Of a stretch of DNA of 64,000 nt, positions 1-8,413 are shown one piece after another; the first letter of the stretch is position 1; each line of letters starts with the position of its first letter. This stretch comes from Mesobacillus persicus. Its GTDB lineage: Bacteria > Bacillota > Bacilli > Bacillales > Cytobacillaceae. The position numbers and the translations under genes were made by a program. Below the pieces are notes generated by a model. That model worked only from the letters and a program-made list of their open reading frames with translations. It was not told the DNA's origin and made no database searches. The DNA lies in assembly GCF_900109925.1 (NCBI RefSeq), contig NZ_FOBW01000015.1, forward strand, positions 1-64,000, in the 5' to 3' direction.

Positions 1-269
1 CAGTCGTCCGTATACTTCTTGCCACATTTATGACAGAATCGACTTTTACAAGTGAAGCACACAAAAACGGGTCTAGGATTTCCTTCACATCCTAAACATT
101 CATATCGGGAATATCCCAAATCTCTAGTACCACACCTCATAGCTTTTTCAACCGTTTCTTTTATGTCATCTCTATATGACTCTGGAAAATTAATATCGTT
201 CATTTTCCAGAATCCATCAAAATGATCTTTTAAAATGCGTTTAATGATTCCGCTTCTTTGTTTACTCAT
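1..269 (-). CDS. IS91-family transposase, N-terminal part (cut by window edge)
   Basis: The reading frame starts at the ATG at 269 and runs open off the left edge, giving 89 codons. The visible part begins MSKQRSGIIKRILKDHF and contains the zinc-binding pattern CLGCEGNP...CFTCKSRFCHKCGKKY, which is the N-terminal zinc finger of IS91-type transposases (Zn_Tnp_IS91). These elements move by rolling-circle transposition with a tyrosine nuclease, which would lie outside the window. Whether the rest is intact cannot be seen. No terminal sequence of the element was recognised between 270 and 700. Confidence 0.8.
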   Translation of the reverse strand, partial: MSKQRSGIIKRILKDHFDGFWKMNDINFPESYRDDIKETVEKAMRCGTRDLGYSRYECLGCEGNPRPVFVCFTCKSRFCHKCGKKYTDD

Positions 270-703
270 ACCGATTCTCCCAAGTATTATACGAACATTT
301 TATCGAACAGTTATCCACAAGTCGAGAATTTTATAATTTCCTAAACGATAAAAAAGCTGTCTTTTCGATAAAAGCCTGTTTTTGCCAACTGAATACCTTC
401 CCTATCACTCTATAACCCCACCGGTAAAATAAAACAAAGCGGTTGTTAACTCTCCCCCTGTTTCAAGGAAGCAGGAGAACCGTCCCCACGCTTCTCATAT
501 TATGATTAATATAATTTTAGTTAGATACATTTTGCCACAATCTCTGCTGTTTGTTGAGCATAAACACTTATACCTCAATCTTTACCTCATTGAAAAAACA
601 CCTTACGCACCCAGTCTGCACAATAAATAGATCGCTAGCCAATCCTCCATCCCTTTTCTTCTCTATTACTCATGTTAATATGGTTAATAGAAAGGAGAAT
701 GAA
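270..703. other. Intergenic stretch with one REP-like arm
   Basis: No supported gene. The frame of the next gene is open back to 551, but those codons look random and lack a ribosome site. At 467-495 there is a single copy of the GAACCGTCCCC/GAAGC motif that occurs as full palindromes at 11808 and 14227. Confidence 0.6.
467..495. repeat. REP-like arm (GGGGACGGTTCT family), single copy
   Basis: GGAAGCAGGAGAACCGTCCCC followed by ACGCTTC matches one arm of the palindromes at 11808-11860 and 14227-14283. Only one arm is present here, so it cannot form the long hairpin. It is probably a decayed copy of the same dispersed element. Confidence 0.6.
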
Positions 704-1954
704 ATGAATAATTATAAATTATTAGTTCTTTTCAGCTTTTTTACGATATTTCTTTTATCTGGATGTTTGCAAGCACCACCTGAACCTGAGTCCATTGATA
801 AAAATGAATCGAGTCCCTCAGACACGATTGACAAGGAAAAGATAGATTCATCGACCCCAAGCAAAGAAGAAAGCGACCTCCCTGATCTGACTGAAAGGGG
901 ATCTAATGATTTACCCGAACTCAAAGTCCACTACATCAACGTTGGACAAGCAGATTCTACTTTACTTCAATTCCCCTATGAGGGAGATGATTTTACAATC
1001 TTAATTGATGCAGGGAATTGGAACAGAAATGATGTTGTTAATTATCTTGCTTCTCATAAAATTTCAGAGATTGATCTCGCGATAGGCACCCATCCTGACG
1101 CCGATCACATCGGCCAATTAGATAAAGTGCTGAACACGTTTGACGTTGGAGAAGTGTGGTTATCTGGGAACACGAGTAACTCGCAAACCTTCCAAAGACT
1201 GCTCCAAGCCATCGATGCTAAGGGCGTTGATTACTATGAACCGAGAATGGGTGAGGAGTTTGAAATCGGCCCGTTGAAAATGGATGTCCTCTATCCAAGA
1301 ACCATTTCAGAGCAGGATAATGATGAATCGATTTCCTTAAAAATAACGTATGGAGATGTCCGATTTATTTTTACAGGTGATGCGAGCACCGATGATGAAC
1401 TTAAAATGCTGCAAAGTGGCTTTAATGTTGAAGCAGATATTCTTCAGCTTGGACACCATGGTTCCTCGACTTCAACGCATCCAAGATTTCTGAGTGCCGT
1501 CCACCCAGATGTTGCGATTTATAGCGCTGGAGTAGACAATAGCTATGGTCACCCACATGATGAGGTTGTCGAGCGTGTTCGAGGTTCTGACGCTCAACTT
1601 TATGGCACCAATGTCCATGGAACGATTATCGTTACAACGGATGGTAAAGACTATAACCTACTAACTAAAAAAGATGGGACCATTACGCCTTCGAGTAACA
1701 GTCCTAATAACGATGATTCCACCAACCATAACTCGAATAGTGAACCTAATACTTCAAAAACTAGTTGTATCAATATAAATGAGGCAACATTTGAGCAATT
1801 ACAAGAAATAACCCATATCGGTCCCGCACGTGCTCAGGAACTAATCAACTTGAGACCGTTCGAATCCATAGATGATTTATCAAGGATCAATGGAATCGGC
1901 CCCTCGAGAATAGAAGATATTAAATCACAGGGACTCCCATGCTTAGGAGGTTAA
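704..1954 (+). CDS. ComEC-like metallo-beta-lactamase lipoprotein with C-terminal HhH domain
   Basis: The start at 704 is chosen because AAAGGAG lies 7 bases upstream and because it opens a lipoprotein signal (MNNYKLLVLFSFF... LLSGC, lipidated Cys 21). The 416-residue product has a metallo-beta-lactamase fold like the C-terminal part of ComEC: VHYINVGQADST near 75-86, the metal-binding HPDADH at 130-135, TGDAST and GHHGSS further on. A serine/asparagine-rich linker leads to a ComEA-type helix-hairpin-helix domain (INEATFEQLQEI...GPARAQELI). It probably acts outside the membrane on DNA or another phosphodiester; the substrate is inferred only. It is followed 4 bases later by a DUF3006 gene, a pairing seen in other Firmicutes. 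Confidence 0.85.
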   Translation: MNNYKLLVLFSFFTIFLLSGCLQAPPEPESIDKNESSPSDTIDKEKIDSSTPSKEESDLPDLTERGSNDLPELKVHYINVGQADSTLLQFPYEGDDFTILIDAGNWNRNDVVNYLASHKISEIDLAIGTHPDADHIGQLDKVLNTFDVGEVWLSGNTSNSQTFQRLLQAIDAKGVDYYEPRMGEEFEIGPLKMDVLYPRTISEQDNDESISLKITYGDVRFIFTGDASTDDELKMLQSGFNVEADILQLGHHGSSTSTHPRFLSAVHPDVAIYSAGVDNSYGHPHDEVVERVRGSDAQLYGTNVHGTIIVTTDGKDYNLLTKKDGTITPSSNSPNNDDSTNHNSNSEPNTSKTSCININEATFEQLQEITHIGPARAQELINLRPFESIDDLSRINGIGPSRIEDIKSQGLPCLGG

Positions 1955-1958
1955 AATA

Positions 1959-2222
1959 ATGAAGGGCTATTTAGACAGAATAGAAGATGAGAAGTACGCA
2001 GTAATTTTAATTGAAGACATTCAAAAAGAATTTGTTGTCAATAAAAATTCATTACCCGAAGGAAGCAGCGTTAAATCCTATTTCGATCTCACAATTGAGA
2101 ACGACAAGATTACTTCCATCAAATTGAATGAGGGAGCCACGGCATCACAACAAAAAAACGTTGATGAATTAATGTCAAAACTTCAATCAAAGAGCAAGAC
2201 GAGTAAATTCAAAAAGCAATAG
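1959..2222 (+). CDS. DUF3006 family protein
   Basis: An 87-residue protein starting MKGYLDRIEDEKYAVILIED, with the short beta-strand pattern of DUF3006 (YLDR...YAVIL...FVVNKNSLPEGS) over the first 60 residues and a basic, disordered tail. It has no signal peptide. It begins 4 bases after the stop of the ComEC-like lipoprotein gene, with AGGAGG overlapping that gene's end, so the two are co-transcribed and probably translationally coupled. The function of DUF3006 is not known; the constant pairing with ComEC-like hydrolases suggests a shared role. Confidence 0.8.
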   Translation: MKGYLDRIEDEKYAVILIEDIQKEFVVNKNSLPEGSSVKSYFDLTIENDKITSIKLNEGATASQQKNVDELMSKLQSKSKTSKFKKQ

Positions 2223-2273
2223 CCCTTTTGAATTTATAGAAAAAGAGACTATTGTAGAAACGGGGAGCTAATT

Positions 2274-2444
2274 TTGGACGGCTTTTGGATTGGGCTTATT
2301 GTTGCCTTGTTTGCCATCTTCAGTTTAATCAACAGGAACACAAAGACTGGTTCAGAAAACAATCCATTCATATTTGTAATTATTAGCATCATTGCTGCAA
2401 TCATCGGTTTTATCGGTTATGCATTCCTAGGCTGGCGTTATTAG
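2274..2444 (+). CDS. Small two-helix membrane protein (56 aa, TTG start)
   Basis: A short frame starting with TTG behind GGGGAG at 2262-2267. It encodes two hydrophobic helices, FWIGLIVALFAIFSLI and FIFVIISIIAAIIGFIGYAF, joined by a polar NRNTKTGSENN loop and ending GWRY. It follows the DUF3006 gene by 51 bases and precedes a terminator, so it is the likely last gene of that transcript. I do not recognise the family. The call rests on the ribosome site and the clean two-helix pattern. Confidence 0.55.
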   Translation: MDGFWIGLIVALFAIFSLINRNTKTGSENNPFIFVIISIIAAIIGFIGYAFLGWRY

Positions 2445-2548
2445 ATCGTTCGTTTAGAAGCGGATAACAGGATTTCGCAACAAAATTCCCTGCGCACCAT
2501 AATATTCCACCTACTTCGAAACCGATAAAGCAGGAACTATGCAACTAA

Positions 2549-2576
2549 AAAAGGCAACCCAAAGGTTGCCTTTTTA
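2549..2576. terminator. Rho-independent terminator, probably bidirectional
   Basis: AAGGCAACC / GGTTGCCTT with a 4-base loop, flanked by A-run on the left and T-run on the right. It lies between the convergent small membrane gene and the DUF4395 gene and can serve both. Confidence 0.8.
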
Positions 2577-2582
2577 TAATCG

Positions 2583-3008
2583 TCACCCGTTAATCCTTCT
2601 GTACCTAAACTGTTTCCACTGAAAAAGAATAAAACATCCTATGCAGAAACCAAGAATAGCAATAAAAGCAGCTAAAGCAACGAGAACTGTAAATATATAT
2701 CCAACAACATCCCAACCAAAAAGGAAACTAATAAATCCAATCGCAAGACAGGCTACAGCAATTTTCTGATTAAACTGTTGCTGTTCCCAATCTTCAGGGA
2801 TATAAGCCTTTAGTGGTTTCTTCAAAAACCTTTTTGCTCCTTCCATGATCGGATTATACCCGAACAGAAGACCCATGACCCCAGCTAATAAAGGTACTAA
2901 TAAAAACCCTTCTTGGCCAGTTGCCCATGTGATAAGTACACATATCACAATAACCGTTTGGTTCATTTTCACAAGCGGTCTTGGAATTGAACGCTGAATC
3001 TCACTCAT
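2583..3008 (-). CDS. DUF4395 family membrane protein
   Basis: A 141-residue protein with about four membrane segments: VIVICVLITWA and LLVPLLAGVMGLLFG near the start, then IAVACLAIGFISFLFG and VLVALAAFIAILGFCIG. The N-terminal IPRPLVKMNQTVIV and the central GYNPIMEGAKRFLKKP between helices fit the DUF4395 family. Function unknown; some family members sit by sulfur-transfer genes, but none is seen here. It is a single gene, convergent with the ComEC-like operon and separated from the IDEAL gene on its other side by a terminator. Confidence 0.7.
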   Translation of the reverse strand: MSEIQRSIPRPLVKMNQTVIVICVLITWATGQEGFLLVPLLAGVMGLLFGYNPIMEGAKRFLKKPLKAYIPEDWEQQQFNQKIAVACLAIGFISFLFGWDVVGYIFTVLVALAAFIAILGFCIGCFILFQWKQFRYRRING

Positions 3009-3103
3009 CTATAATCCCGACCTTTCACATATGTTTTATTGGATTGTTATTAGTTTATTCTTTTTTCCTGTCTTTGTATAGTGAAAAGAATTTAAAAAAA
3101 CGC

Positions 3104-3149
3104 AATAAAGTAGGAACTCTTCATCTACCAGAAAAGTTCCTACCTTATT
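3104..3149 (-). terminator. Terminator of the DUF2325/nuclease-like/IDEAL operon
   Basis: Fifteen-base arms AATAAAGTAGGAACT and AGTTCCTACCTTATT (one G-U pair) with a 16-base loop. On the minus strand it is followed by GCGTTTTTTT. It overlaps the stop codon of the IDEAL gene. Confidence 0.8.
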
Positions 3150-3549
3150 AAGCTTCAATATGTTCTAAATGTTTTTCTATCTCTTCTTTTAGCTGCCTCG
3201 ACTTCATCAACTTACAAGTAAATTCCATAAAAGTAGCTTCGTCTCCTGTATCAAGAGCTACATTAATCTTGTACTTACAATAGTTTACTTTCAGTTCAAG
3301 GTCTACCAAAGAGAACAGATAGCCACTGACATAATAGTTCTCCAAATCTTCGAGAGCGAGATAGAAATGACGCCCATCACTCATGCAAATCAAAAAATAC
3401 CATCCTTGTTCTTCTATGAATTTCCGTTCATTCGTAAGTTCAATTATATCCCCTATCTGAATGGTAACCTGACCAGCATGATGGCGATCCGCGCAAAAAC
3501 ATTCAATCTTATGTTCAAAAGAATTACTCGCAATAAAATGTCGAAACAT
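3148..3549 (-). CDS. IDEAL-domain protein
   Basis: A protein of about 133 residues if it starts at MFRHFIASNSF, where GGGAG lies upstream; an ATG at 3564 and a TTG at 3579 are alternatives. The first two thirds form a beta-rich region (IQIGDIIELTNE, WYFLICMSDGRHFYLAL). The last third carries the IDEAL motif, INVALDTGDEATFMEFTCKL, a short helical element found in many small Bacillus proteins and in ComK. Such domains are thought to mediate protein contacts. It is the last gene of the three-gene Fur-box operon, 41 bases after the nuclease-like gene. Confidence 0.75.
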   Translation of the reverse strand: MFRHFIASNSFEHKIECFCADRHHAGQVTIQIGDIIELTNERKFIEEQGWYFLICMSDGRHFYLALEDLENYYVSGYLFSLVDLELKVNYCKYKINVALDTGDEATFMEFTCKLMKSRQLKEEIEKHLEHIEA

Positions 3550-3590
3550 CCGCTTCTCTCCCATTATAATTTTTTTCAATTCCCCTTACC

Positions 3591-4373
3591 CTAGTGTAGA
3601 AAATCTTCATTCGACCTTTTCGTTTCTTTATCGTGACGATCATTACACTTATTTGTAAACGGGCAGCTGCTACATTCAATCATAGAATTGGTTTTTATAT
3701 AAGTGATAGGTTGTTTTAAGTAACTTTTCATCTTGTTCAAAAACACAATGCCTTGTTCAACGTTGCTGTTTGTTGGTGAAAAGCGATATTTTTTCCCTTC
3801 CAAAAGTGTGATGATTTCAATTCTTTCTGGGAGTTTCCCAAACGCTTTATCCGAAAAAACCACAAGCATATGAAGATATAGTTGAACCATTTCCTCATCC
3901 GCTTCAACAAGGAATTTTTTCACCATAAATGATTTGTTCGTCCACTCCACTAACTCAAACGTTAAAGAAAGGTCTATTTCCAGCTCCTCCACATATGTAT
4001 TCATTTTTTCATATAAAAATAGTGGAGGTTGCTGTTGAGTCTTTGCCATTAAGAATTGCAACAATTGATCGGTTGTCTTCGCTAACACCATATAGTAGTG
4101 GACCTTTGACTCGAATAATTGGGGATTCACGTTTTCCCAATATCGATCAACTAGTTTCAATATATGCAATTTGTTTTGCTCATTTGGTGAAAGTTGATAG
4201 AAGCTTTGGACGACTTGATTGATAATGGATTGAACCAACTGCCGCCATTTAACTTGGCTAGAATCTAGCGATAAGATATGTTGATAATAAAATCGATAAG
4301 GACATCGAAGAAAAGATTCTAAGTGATAGTCAGTGATGGTTTTGATTATGACTTGTGGCTGGCTACGGTTCAT
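3591..4373 (-). CDS. PD-(D/E)XK-like Fe-S protein (AddB/Cas4-type fold, catalytic residues apparently lost)
   Basis: The 260-residue protein has the outline of AddB/Cas4-type nucleases: an N-terminal FLRCPYRFYY (Cys 24) and a C-terminal CSSCPFTNKC (Cys 234, 237, 243), the four cysteines that hold a 4Fe-4S cluster in that group. Between them, LVEWTNKSFMVKKFLVEADEE followed by MVQLYLHMLVVF aligns with the usual D...DYK...QLxxYA segment, but I cannot find the Asp/Glu-x-Lys active site or the upstream His. So it is probably a non-cleaving DNA-binding or structural relative; this is inference from reading, not an alignment. It is the middle gene of the Fur-box operon. Confidence 0.65.
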   Translation of the reverse strand: MNRSQPQVIIKTITDYHLESFLRCPYRFYYQHILSLDSSQVKWRQLVQSIINQVVQSFYQLSPNEQNKLHILKLVDRYWENVNPQLFESKVHYYMVLAKTTDQLLQFLMAKTQQQPPLFLYEKMNTYVEELEIDLSLTFELVEWTNKSFMVKKFLVEADEEMVQLYLHMLVVFSDKAFGKLPERIEIITLLEGKKYRFSPTNSNVEQGIVFLNKMKSYLKQPITYIKTNSMIECSSCPFTNKCNDRHDKETKRSNEDFLH

Positions 4374-4452
4374 TTAATTGCCCTCCCCTTTCCTACATGA
4401 ATTTGAGGATATTCAATAAGTTGAGAATAATTCTCAACACGGAACAAAAAAA

Positions 4453-4737
4453 TTAGGCACTAACTCCCTTTAAAACTGTATAAATCGAACACCAAGAACG
4501 CTTCGCAAAGTAAATTGGAATCGATTGGCTTTTCGCTCGCTTCTTTATTACTGTAGATAAATTATGATTCACATAGTCTGTTAAAACGAGAATACAACTT
4601 ACCTTTTCAGGAATCTCCATATTAACCATTTTTCCTTTCCTTCCGTTTACATGATAGACATCATCAAAACCAACAGATGATAGTTTATCTAGAATACCTC
4701 CTAAACGATCCGCGCCAACAATCATTAATGAACTCAT
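4453..4737 (-). CDS. DUF2325 domain protein
   Basis: A 94-residue protein consisting of little but the DUF2325 domain: MSSLMIVGADRLGGILDKL, HVNGRKGKM, CILVLTDYVNHNLSTVIKKR and IPIYFAKRSW, a small Rossmann-like alpha/beta pattern. Biochemical role unknown. A ribosome site GGGAGG lies upstream. It is the first gene of the leftward operon, 69 bases downstream of two Fur boxes, and leads into the nuclease-like gene after a 79-base gap. The iron-responsive promoter suggests a role under iron limitation. Confidence 0.75.
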   Translation of the reverse strand: MSSLMIVGADRLGGILDKLSSVGFDDVYHVNGRKGKMVNMEIPEKVSCILVLTDYVNHNLSTVIKKRAKSQSIPIYFAKRSWCSIYTVLKGVSA

Positions 4738-4805
4738 CCGTACTTCCCTCCCAAGACTAGTAATTTTATAGTTTAAAACGGTGAAGCTTACGTTTATTAT
4801 TTAAT

Positions 4806-4855
4806 TGATAATGGTTATCATTAGTTATTAACATTTTAAATGATAATGATTTTCA
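4806..4855. promoter_or_regulatory. Two Fur boxes in the divergent promoter region
   Basis: TGATAATGGTTATCA at 4806-4820 and TGATAATGATTTTCA at 4841-4855 each match 14 of 15 positions of the 7-1-7 Fur box TGATAATNATTATCA. They lie 69-118 bases before the DUF2325 start and 169-218 bases before the HpaB-like start, so one or both transcripts should be repressed by iron-loaded Fur. Binding itself is inferred. Confidence 0.8.
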
Positions 4856-5023
4856 TTGTCAATAAAATTCACAAAAATTACATAAATGACTTTTACTCAA
4901 TAGTTTGTTCTCACTTTTTACTCACGATTACCATCATAAATGCTCTACGGTAAGCAAGAATCATCTCCTACACACATATTGTTTTAAGAATGCAGTATTT
5001 TACAGTCGACAAGGTGGGATCTT

Positions 5024-6466
5024 ATGCCAGCATGTGATGGAACGGAATTTTTACAAAGGATTCGTAATCTAAAGGCGGAAATCTGGATTGACGGTCAAAG
5101 AATTACCGATAACATATGCGACCATGATGCTTTTAAAGGTGTACTAAAAAGTAAAGCAAAGCTGTTTGATTTGCAATTAGAAAAAAATAAGAAAGATTTT
5201 ATGACCTATACATCCCCATTAACTGGTCAACGCGTGGGGACTTCCTTTATGGAACCGAAGACGAAAGAGGATTTAGAGAAGAGACGATTAACTACTCAAG
5301 AGTGGGCGAAAACCTCGGGGGGGATGATGGGTAGATCTCCGGATTATATGAACACCGGTTTGATGGCCTTAGGGGCGGCTTCGGAAGTGTTTGGTGAACA
5401 ACACCACCGTAGGAAGAATATGAAATGGTTATATGAAAATGCCCGTGAAAAGGATTTAACTTTATCTCATACGTTTGTCAATCCTCAAGTCAATCGATCA
5501 ACAGGCTATTATGAGGCAAACGAAGAGCCAATCTCCGCCCGCATTGTAGAGACCAATGCTGATGGTCTAGTCATCAAAGGTGCACGTTTGCTCGCAACTC
5601 AAGGGGGAATTACAGATGAGTTGTTGGTTTTACCAATCGGGGGGAAATATATTGAAGAGTCCTTTATCTATGGCTTTTCGATTCCAAGCAATACGCCTAA
5701 TTTAAAGTTTATCTGTAGGGAATCATTTGCATACCGTCCATCTCAGTTTGACCATCCTCTAGGTTCGCGATTTGAAGAGATGGACACAATCGTGGTATTT
5801 GATCATGTTTTAGTTCCCTGGGAACGAGTTTTCCTATATAACAATTACACAATCGCAAACTCGATGTATGAAAAAACACAATTCTACCCATTCTTACTTC
5901 ACCAAACCGTTGCCCGACAGACGATTAAAACCGAGTTTTTATTAGGGGTCGCGCAAATGATTGTCGAAACGATTGATATTAGTGGTTATTTACATGTAAA
6001 GGAAAAGGTAAGTGAACTTATCACTGGATATGAAACAATGAAAGCCCTTTTGTTATCTTCTGAAATGGGGGCGAAAACAAATAGTCGTAGCACGATGGTC
6101 CCCGATCCAAATCCGTTGTATGCTGCCATCACTAGCTTTCCGAGGCTTTATCCTAGATTTACTGAGATCTTGCAACTACTAGGAGCAAGTGGATTAATTT
6201 CAATCCCCACCGAACAAGATTTTCAGTCTACGGCTATCGAAAAAGATCTTCAACATTATTTACAAGGTGCTACCTGTGATGCCAAATCTAGAACGCAACT
6301 CTTTAGACTCGCTTGGGATATTAGTACAAGTGCGTTTGGTGGCAGGCAAACCCTTTATGAACGATTCTTTTTTGGAGACCCAGTGAGACTGAATACTAGT
6401 CTTTATAATGGCTACCAGAAACAAGATGCGGTGGAACTAGCAAAATCACTACTTAATCAACATTAA
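5024..6466 (+). CDS. 4-hydroxyphenylacetate 3-monooxygenase oxygenase-type protein (HpaB family)
   Basis: A 480-residue protein of full length for the HpaB/PvcC family of two-component flavin monooxygenases with an acyl-CoA-dehydrogenase-like fold. Seen: WIDGQRITDN near 24-33, the region TSPLTGQRVGTSF, TSGGMMGRSPDYMN, SHTFVNPQVNRS around residue 150, LLVLPIGGK, DTIVVFDHVLVPWERVF, and a C-terminal GDPVRLN. AAGGTGG lies 8 bases before the start. These enzymes hydroxylate a phenol ring with reduced FAD supplied by a separate reductase (HpaC), which is not next to this gene. Substrate not certain. The Fur boxes upstream may control it too. Confidence 0.8.
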   Translation: MPACDGTEFLQRIRNLKAEIWIDGQRITDNICDHDAFKGVLKSKAKLFDLQLEKNKKDFMTYTSPLTGQRVGTSFMEPKTKEDLEKRRLTTQEWAKTSGGMMGRSPDYMNTGLMALGAASEVFGEQHHRRKNMKWLYENAREKDLTLSHTFVNPQVNRSTGYYEANEEPISARIVETNADGLVIKGARLLATQGGITDELLVLPIGGKYIEESFIYGFSIPSNTPNLKFICRESFAYRPSQFDHPLGSRFEEMDTIVVFDHVLVPWERVFLYNNYTIANSMYEKTQFYPFLLHQTVARQTIKTEFLLGVAQMIVETIDISGYLHVKEKVSELITGYETMKALLLSSEMGAKTNSRSTMVPDPNPLYAAITSFPRLYPRFTEILQLLGASGLISIPTEQDFQSTAIEKDLQHYLQGATCDAKSRTQLFRLAWDISTSAFGGRQTLYERFFFGDPVRLNTSLYNGYQKQDAVELAKSLLNQH

Positions 6467-6494
6467 TATTCTACAAAGTTATCCTATCAAAATT

Positions 6495-6540
6495 AAGCAA
6501 GGCACCGTCCAAAAAATGAACTGGACAGTGCCTTGCTTTT
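6495..6540. terminator. Strong terminator between convergent genes
   Basis: Sixteen-base arms AAGCAAGGCACCGTCC / GGACAGTGCCTTGCTT with one mismatch and a 12-base loop, ending in a T-run. It can stop both the HpaB-like gene and the ABC operon. Confidence 0.85.
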
Positions 6541-6547
6541 TAACTAC

Positions 6548-7504
6548 CTACGCTGCAACATCCCGTTTGGCAAAAACGAAAAACGCCAACAGATGAAAGA
6601 CAACAAAATAAATCAGAAGCATGATGATGGAAAAGGCAAGTGTCATCCCTTCTACCGGTGGGACGCCGTCAAAGTAGACGGTTAAGTTCGTGTTAGCAAA
6701 GAGTACATATTTGGCCCAGTCAAACTTTGACGCGAGCAACATCGTACCCGTACCACCCATGAACATTAAAAACAGGGACAACCCAATCGCTAGTGAGCTG
6801 TTGCGGAATACCGCGGAGATCATAAACGCCATCGTCGCCAGCATTAACACGTCAATGGAGCTTAGTAAATAATTGTAGATTAGCTGAATAAACATGCTTC
6901 GCTCAACTACTTCCCCATCGGCAAAAGCTAAATATGGCCTCGCCTGCTCTGGCATCCCGAACAACACTAAACCAACTAATGCTGAGACAGTATAAAGGAC
7001 CGTCAACATTAGCCCGCCGAATAACAGCACTGTCAAATATTTAGACAATAGAATCTTAGAACGTTTGATTGGTCGAATTAGTAATAGCTTGACTGTTCCC
7101 CATGAGAACTCAGATGCGACCATCCCCGCTGCGATAATAATTGTAAAAACCCCTATGATTCCGATAACAGCCTGTGCTTCGCTCATCAACGACCAAAGGG
7201 TTACACCCGTTTCTGGTGCGAGATCCTTCTCCAATTGGTATTCTTTGACCGCAATTTCCCGCTCATAAAACATTCTCAGTGTAGCATTGTTCTGACCGGT
7301 TTCCTCCAATGCGGCCCTGTCTGCCTCAAGCTGCATCGCTAGCTCTTGCTCCCAAGCCGGATTAACCTGAGGCGGATTGTTCACTTCGCCATATTTTAAA
7401 AATGCACCAATTCCTAAAATCATGATAATGACGATAGCAAACATCACCCATGTGCCCGTCCTTCGAAACAATTTGGCACACTCATTAATTATCAATTTCC
7501 CCAT
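6548..7504 (-). CDS. ABC-2 type permease of the GntR-linked ABC operon
   Basis: A 318-residue membrane protein. One helix near the start (TWVMFAIVIIMILGIGAFL) is followed by an extracytoplasmic segment of about 70 residues rich in Glu and Ala. Five more helices follow, including IIGVFTIIIAAGMVASEFSWGT, the ABC-2 permease signature of BcrB/NatB-like proteins. It is the last gene of a five-gene leftward operon and lies 12 bases after the BcrA-type ATPase, its probable partner. The cargo is unknown; relatives export or sense peptide antibiotics or lipids. Confidence 0.8.
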   Translation of the reverse strand: MGKLIINECAKLFRRTGTWVMFAIVIIMILGIGAFLKYGEVNNPPQVNPAWEQELAMQLEADRAALEETGQNNATLRMFYEREIAVKEYQLEKDLAPETGVTLWSLMSEAQAVIGIIGVFTIIIAAGMVASEFSWGTVKLLLIRPIKRSKILLSKYLTVLLFGGLMLTVLYTVSALVGLVLFGMPEQARPYLAFADGEVVERSMFIQLIYNYLLSSIDVLMLATMAFMISAVFRNSSLAIGLSLFLMFMGGTGTMLLASKFDWAKYVLFANTNLTVYFDGVPPVEGMTLAFSIIMLLIYFVVFHLLAFFVFAKRDVAA

Positions 7505-7516
7505 CGTTTTCCCCTC

Positions 7517-8413
7517 CTATTTCGTGGTCACTTCTAGGAATCTGTCTTCTAAAGTCTTTGCAACGGCCTTAACACCGTAAAGATCAATACCTTCTGCTGT
7601 AAGTTTTTTTATCAGGACTGGTACTTGCTCCCTAGTTATTTCAACAGAAAAACCTTCTTCCATCATGAGAGCGTTCCAGTCACTCTTCAACCACGTGGCC
7701 GCGTCCCCGAGGCTACCGGTTTCAAACGCGAATGCAGCCGTTGCCTGTTCAGTGAACTCGTTAATTGTCTGTACATCAATCAGTTCACCATTCTGGATGA
7801 TGGCAATTCGGTCGCACATCAACTCCATTTCAGACAGCAAATGGCTCGACACGATGACGCTCATTCCTCGCTCGCGCGTGAGCATCCGGAGATGATCCCT
7901 GATTTCTCGAATGCCTGCTGGGTCTAGGCCGTTTGTCGGTTCATCTAAAATCAATAGCTTAGGATCATGTAAAAGGCATTGTGCGAGGCCCAGGCGTTGG
8001 CGCATGCCGAGTGAATACTTTTTGACCTTATCGTGAATTCGGTCGGTGAGCCCCACCAGTTCAATCACTTCTCGAATTTTCTCTTTTGTAATTCCATCAT
8101 GCATCCGGGCATATTGAAGTAAATTTTGATAACCTGTTAAAAATTTGTACATCTCCGGGTTTTCAACAATCGCTCCAATTTCTTTAATCGCTCCAGTAAA
8201 GTCGTTTTTGATGCTCTTTCCACAAATGACGATGTCGCCTTCGCTAATGTCCATCAGTCCAACAATCATCCGAATCGTTGTCGTTTTTCCCGCCCCGTTT
8301 GGCCCCAAGAAGCCGAATACTTCTCCTTCACGAACAGAAAAGCTCAGTCCGTTGATAATTGTCTTTCCACCGATGACTTTTTTTACATGATCGAGTGTAA
8401 GTACTGCACTCAT
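7517..8413 (-). CDS. ABC transporter ATPase, BcrA type
   Basis: A 298-residue ATP-binding subunit. Seen: Walker A GPNGAGKTT (near 36-44), signature YSLGMRQRLGLA, Walker B LLILDEPTNGLDP and the switch His in VSSHLLSEM. The C-terminal 70 residues form the extension usual in BcrA/NatA-type exporters. Its ATG overlaps the stop codon of the preceding ATPase gene by 4 bases (ATGA), so the two are translated together. The permease downstream is the likely membrane partner. Confidence 0.88.
   Translation of the reverse strand: MSAVLTLDHVKKVIGGKTIINGLSFSVREGEVFGFLGPNGAGKTTTIRMIVGLMDISEGDIVICGKSIKNDFTGAIKEIGAIVENPEMYKFLTGYQNLLQYARMHDGITKEKIREVIELVGLTDRIHDKVKKYSLGMRQRLGLAQCLLHDPKLLILDEPTNGLDPAGIREIRDHLRMLTRERGMSVIVSSHLLSEMELMCDRIAIIQNGELIDVQTINEFTEQATAAFAFETGSLGDAATWLKSDWNALMMEEGFSVEITREQVPVLIKKLTAEGIDLYGVKAVAKTLEDRFLEVTTK

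Noticed and set aside
551-703. N-terminal extension of the ComEC-like protein
   Set aside because: The ATG at 704 has a good ribosome site and opens a proper lipoprotein signal; the upstream codons would bury that signal.
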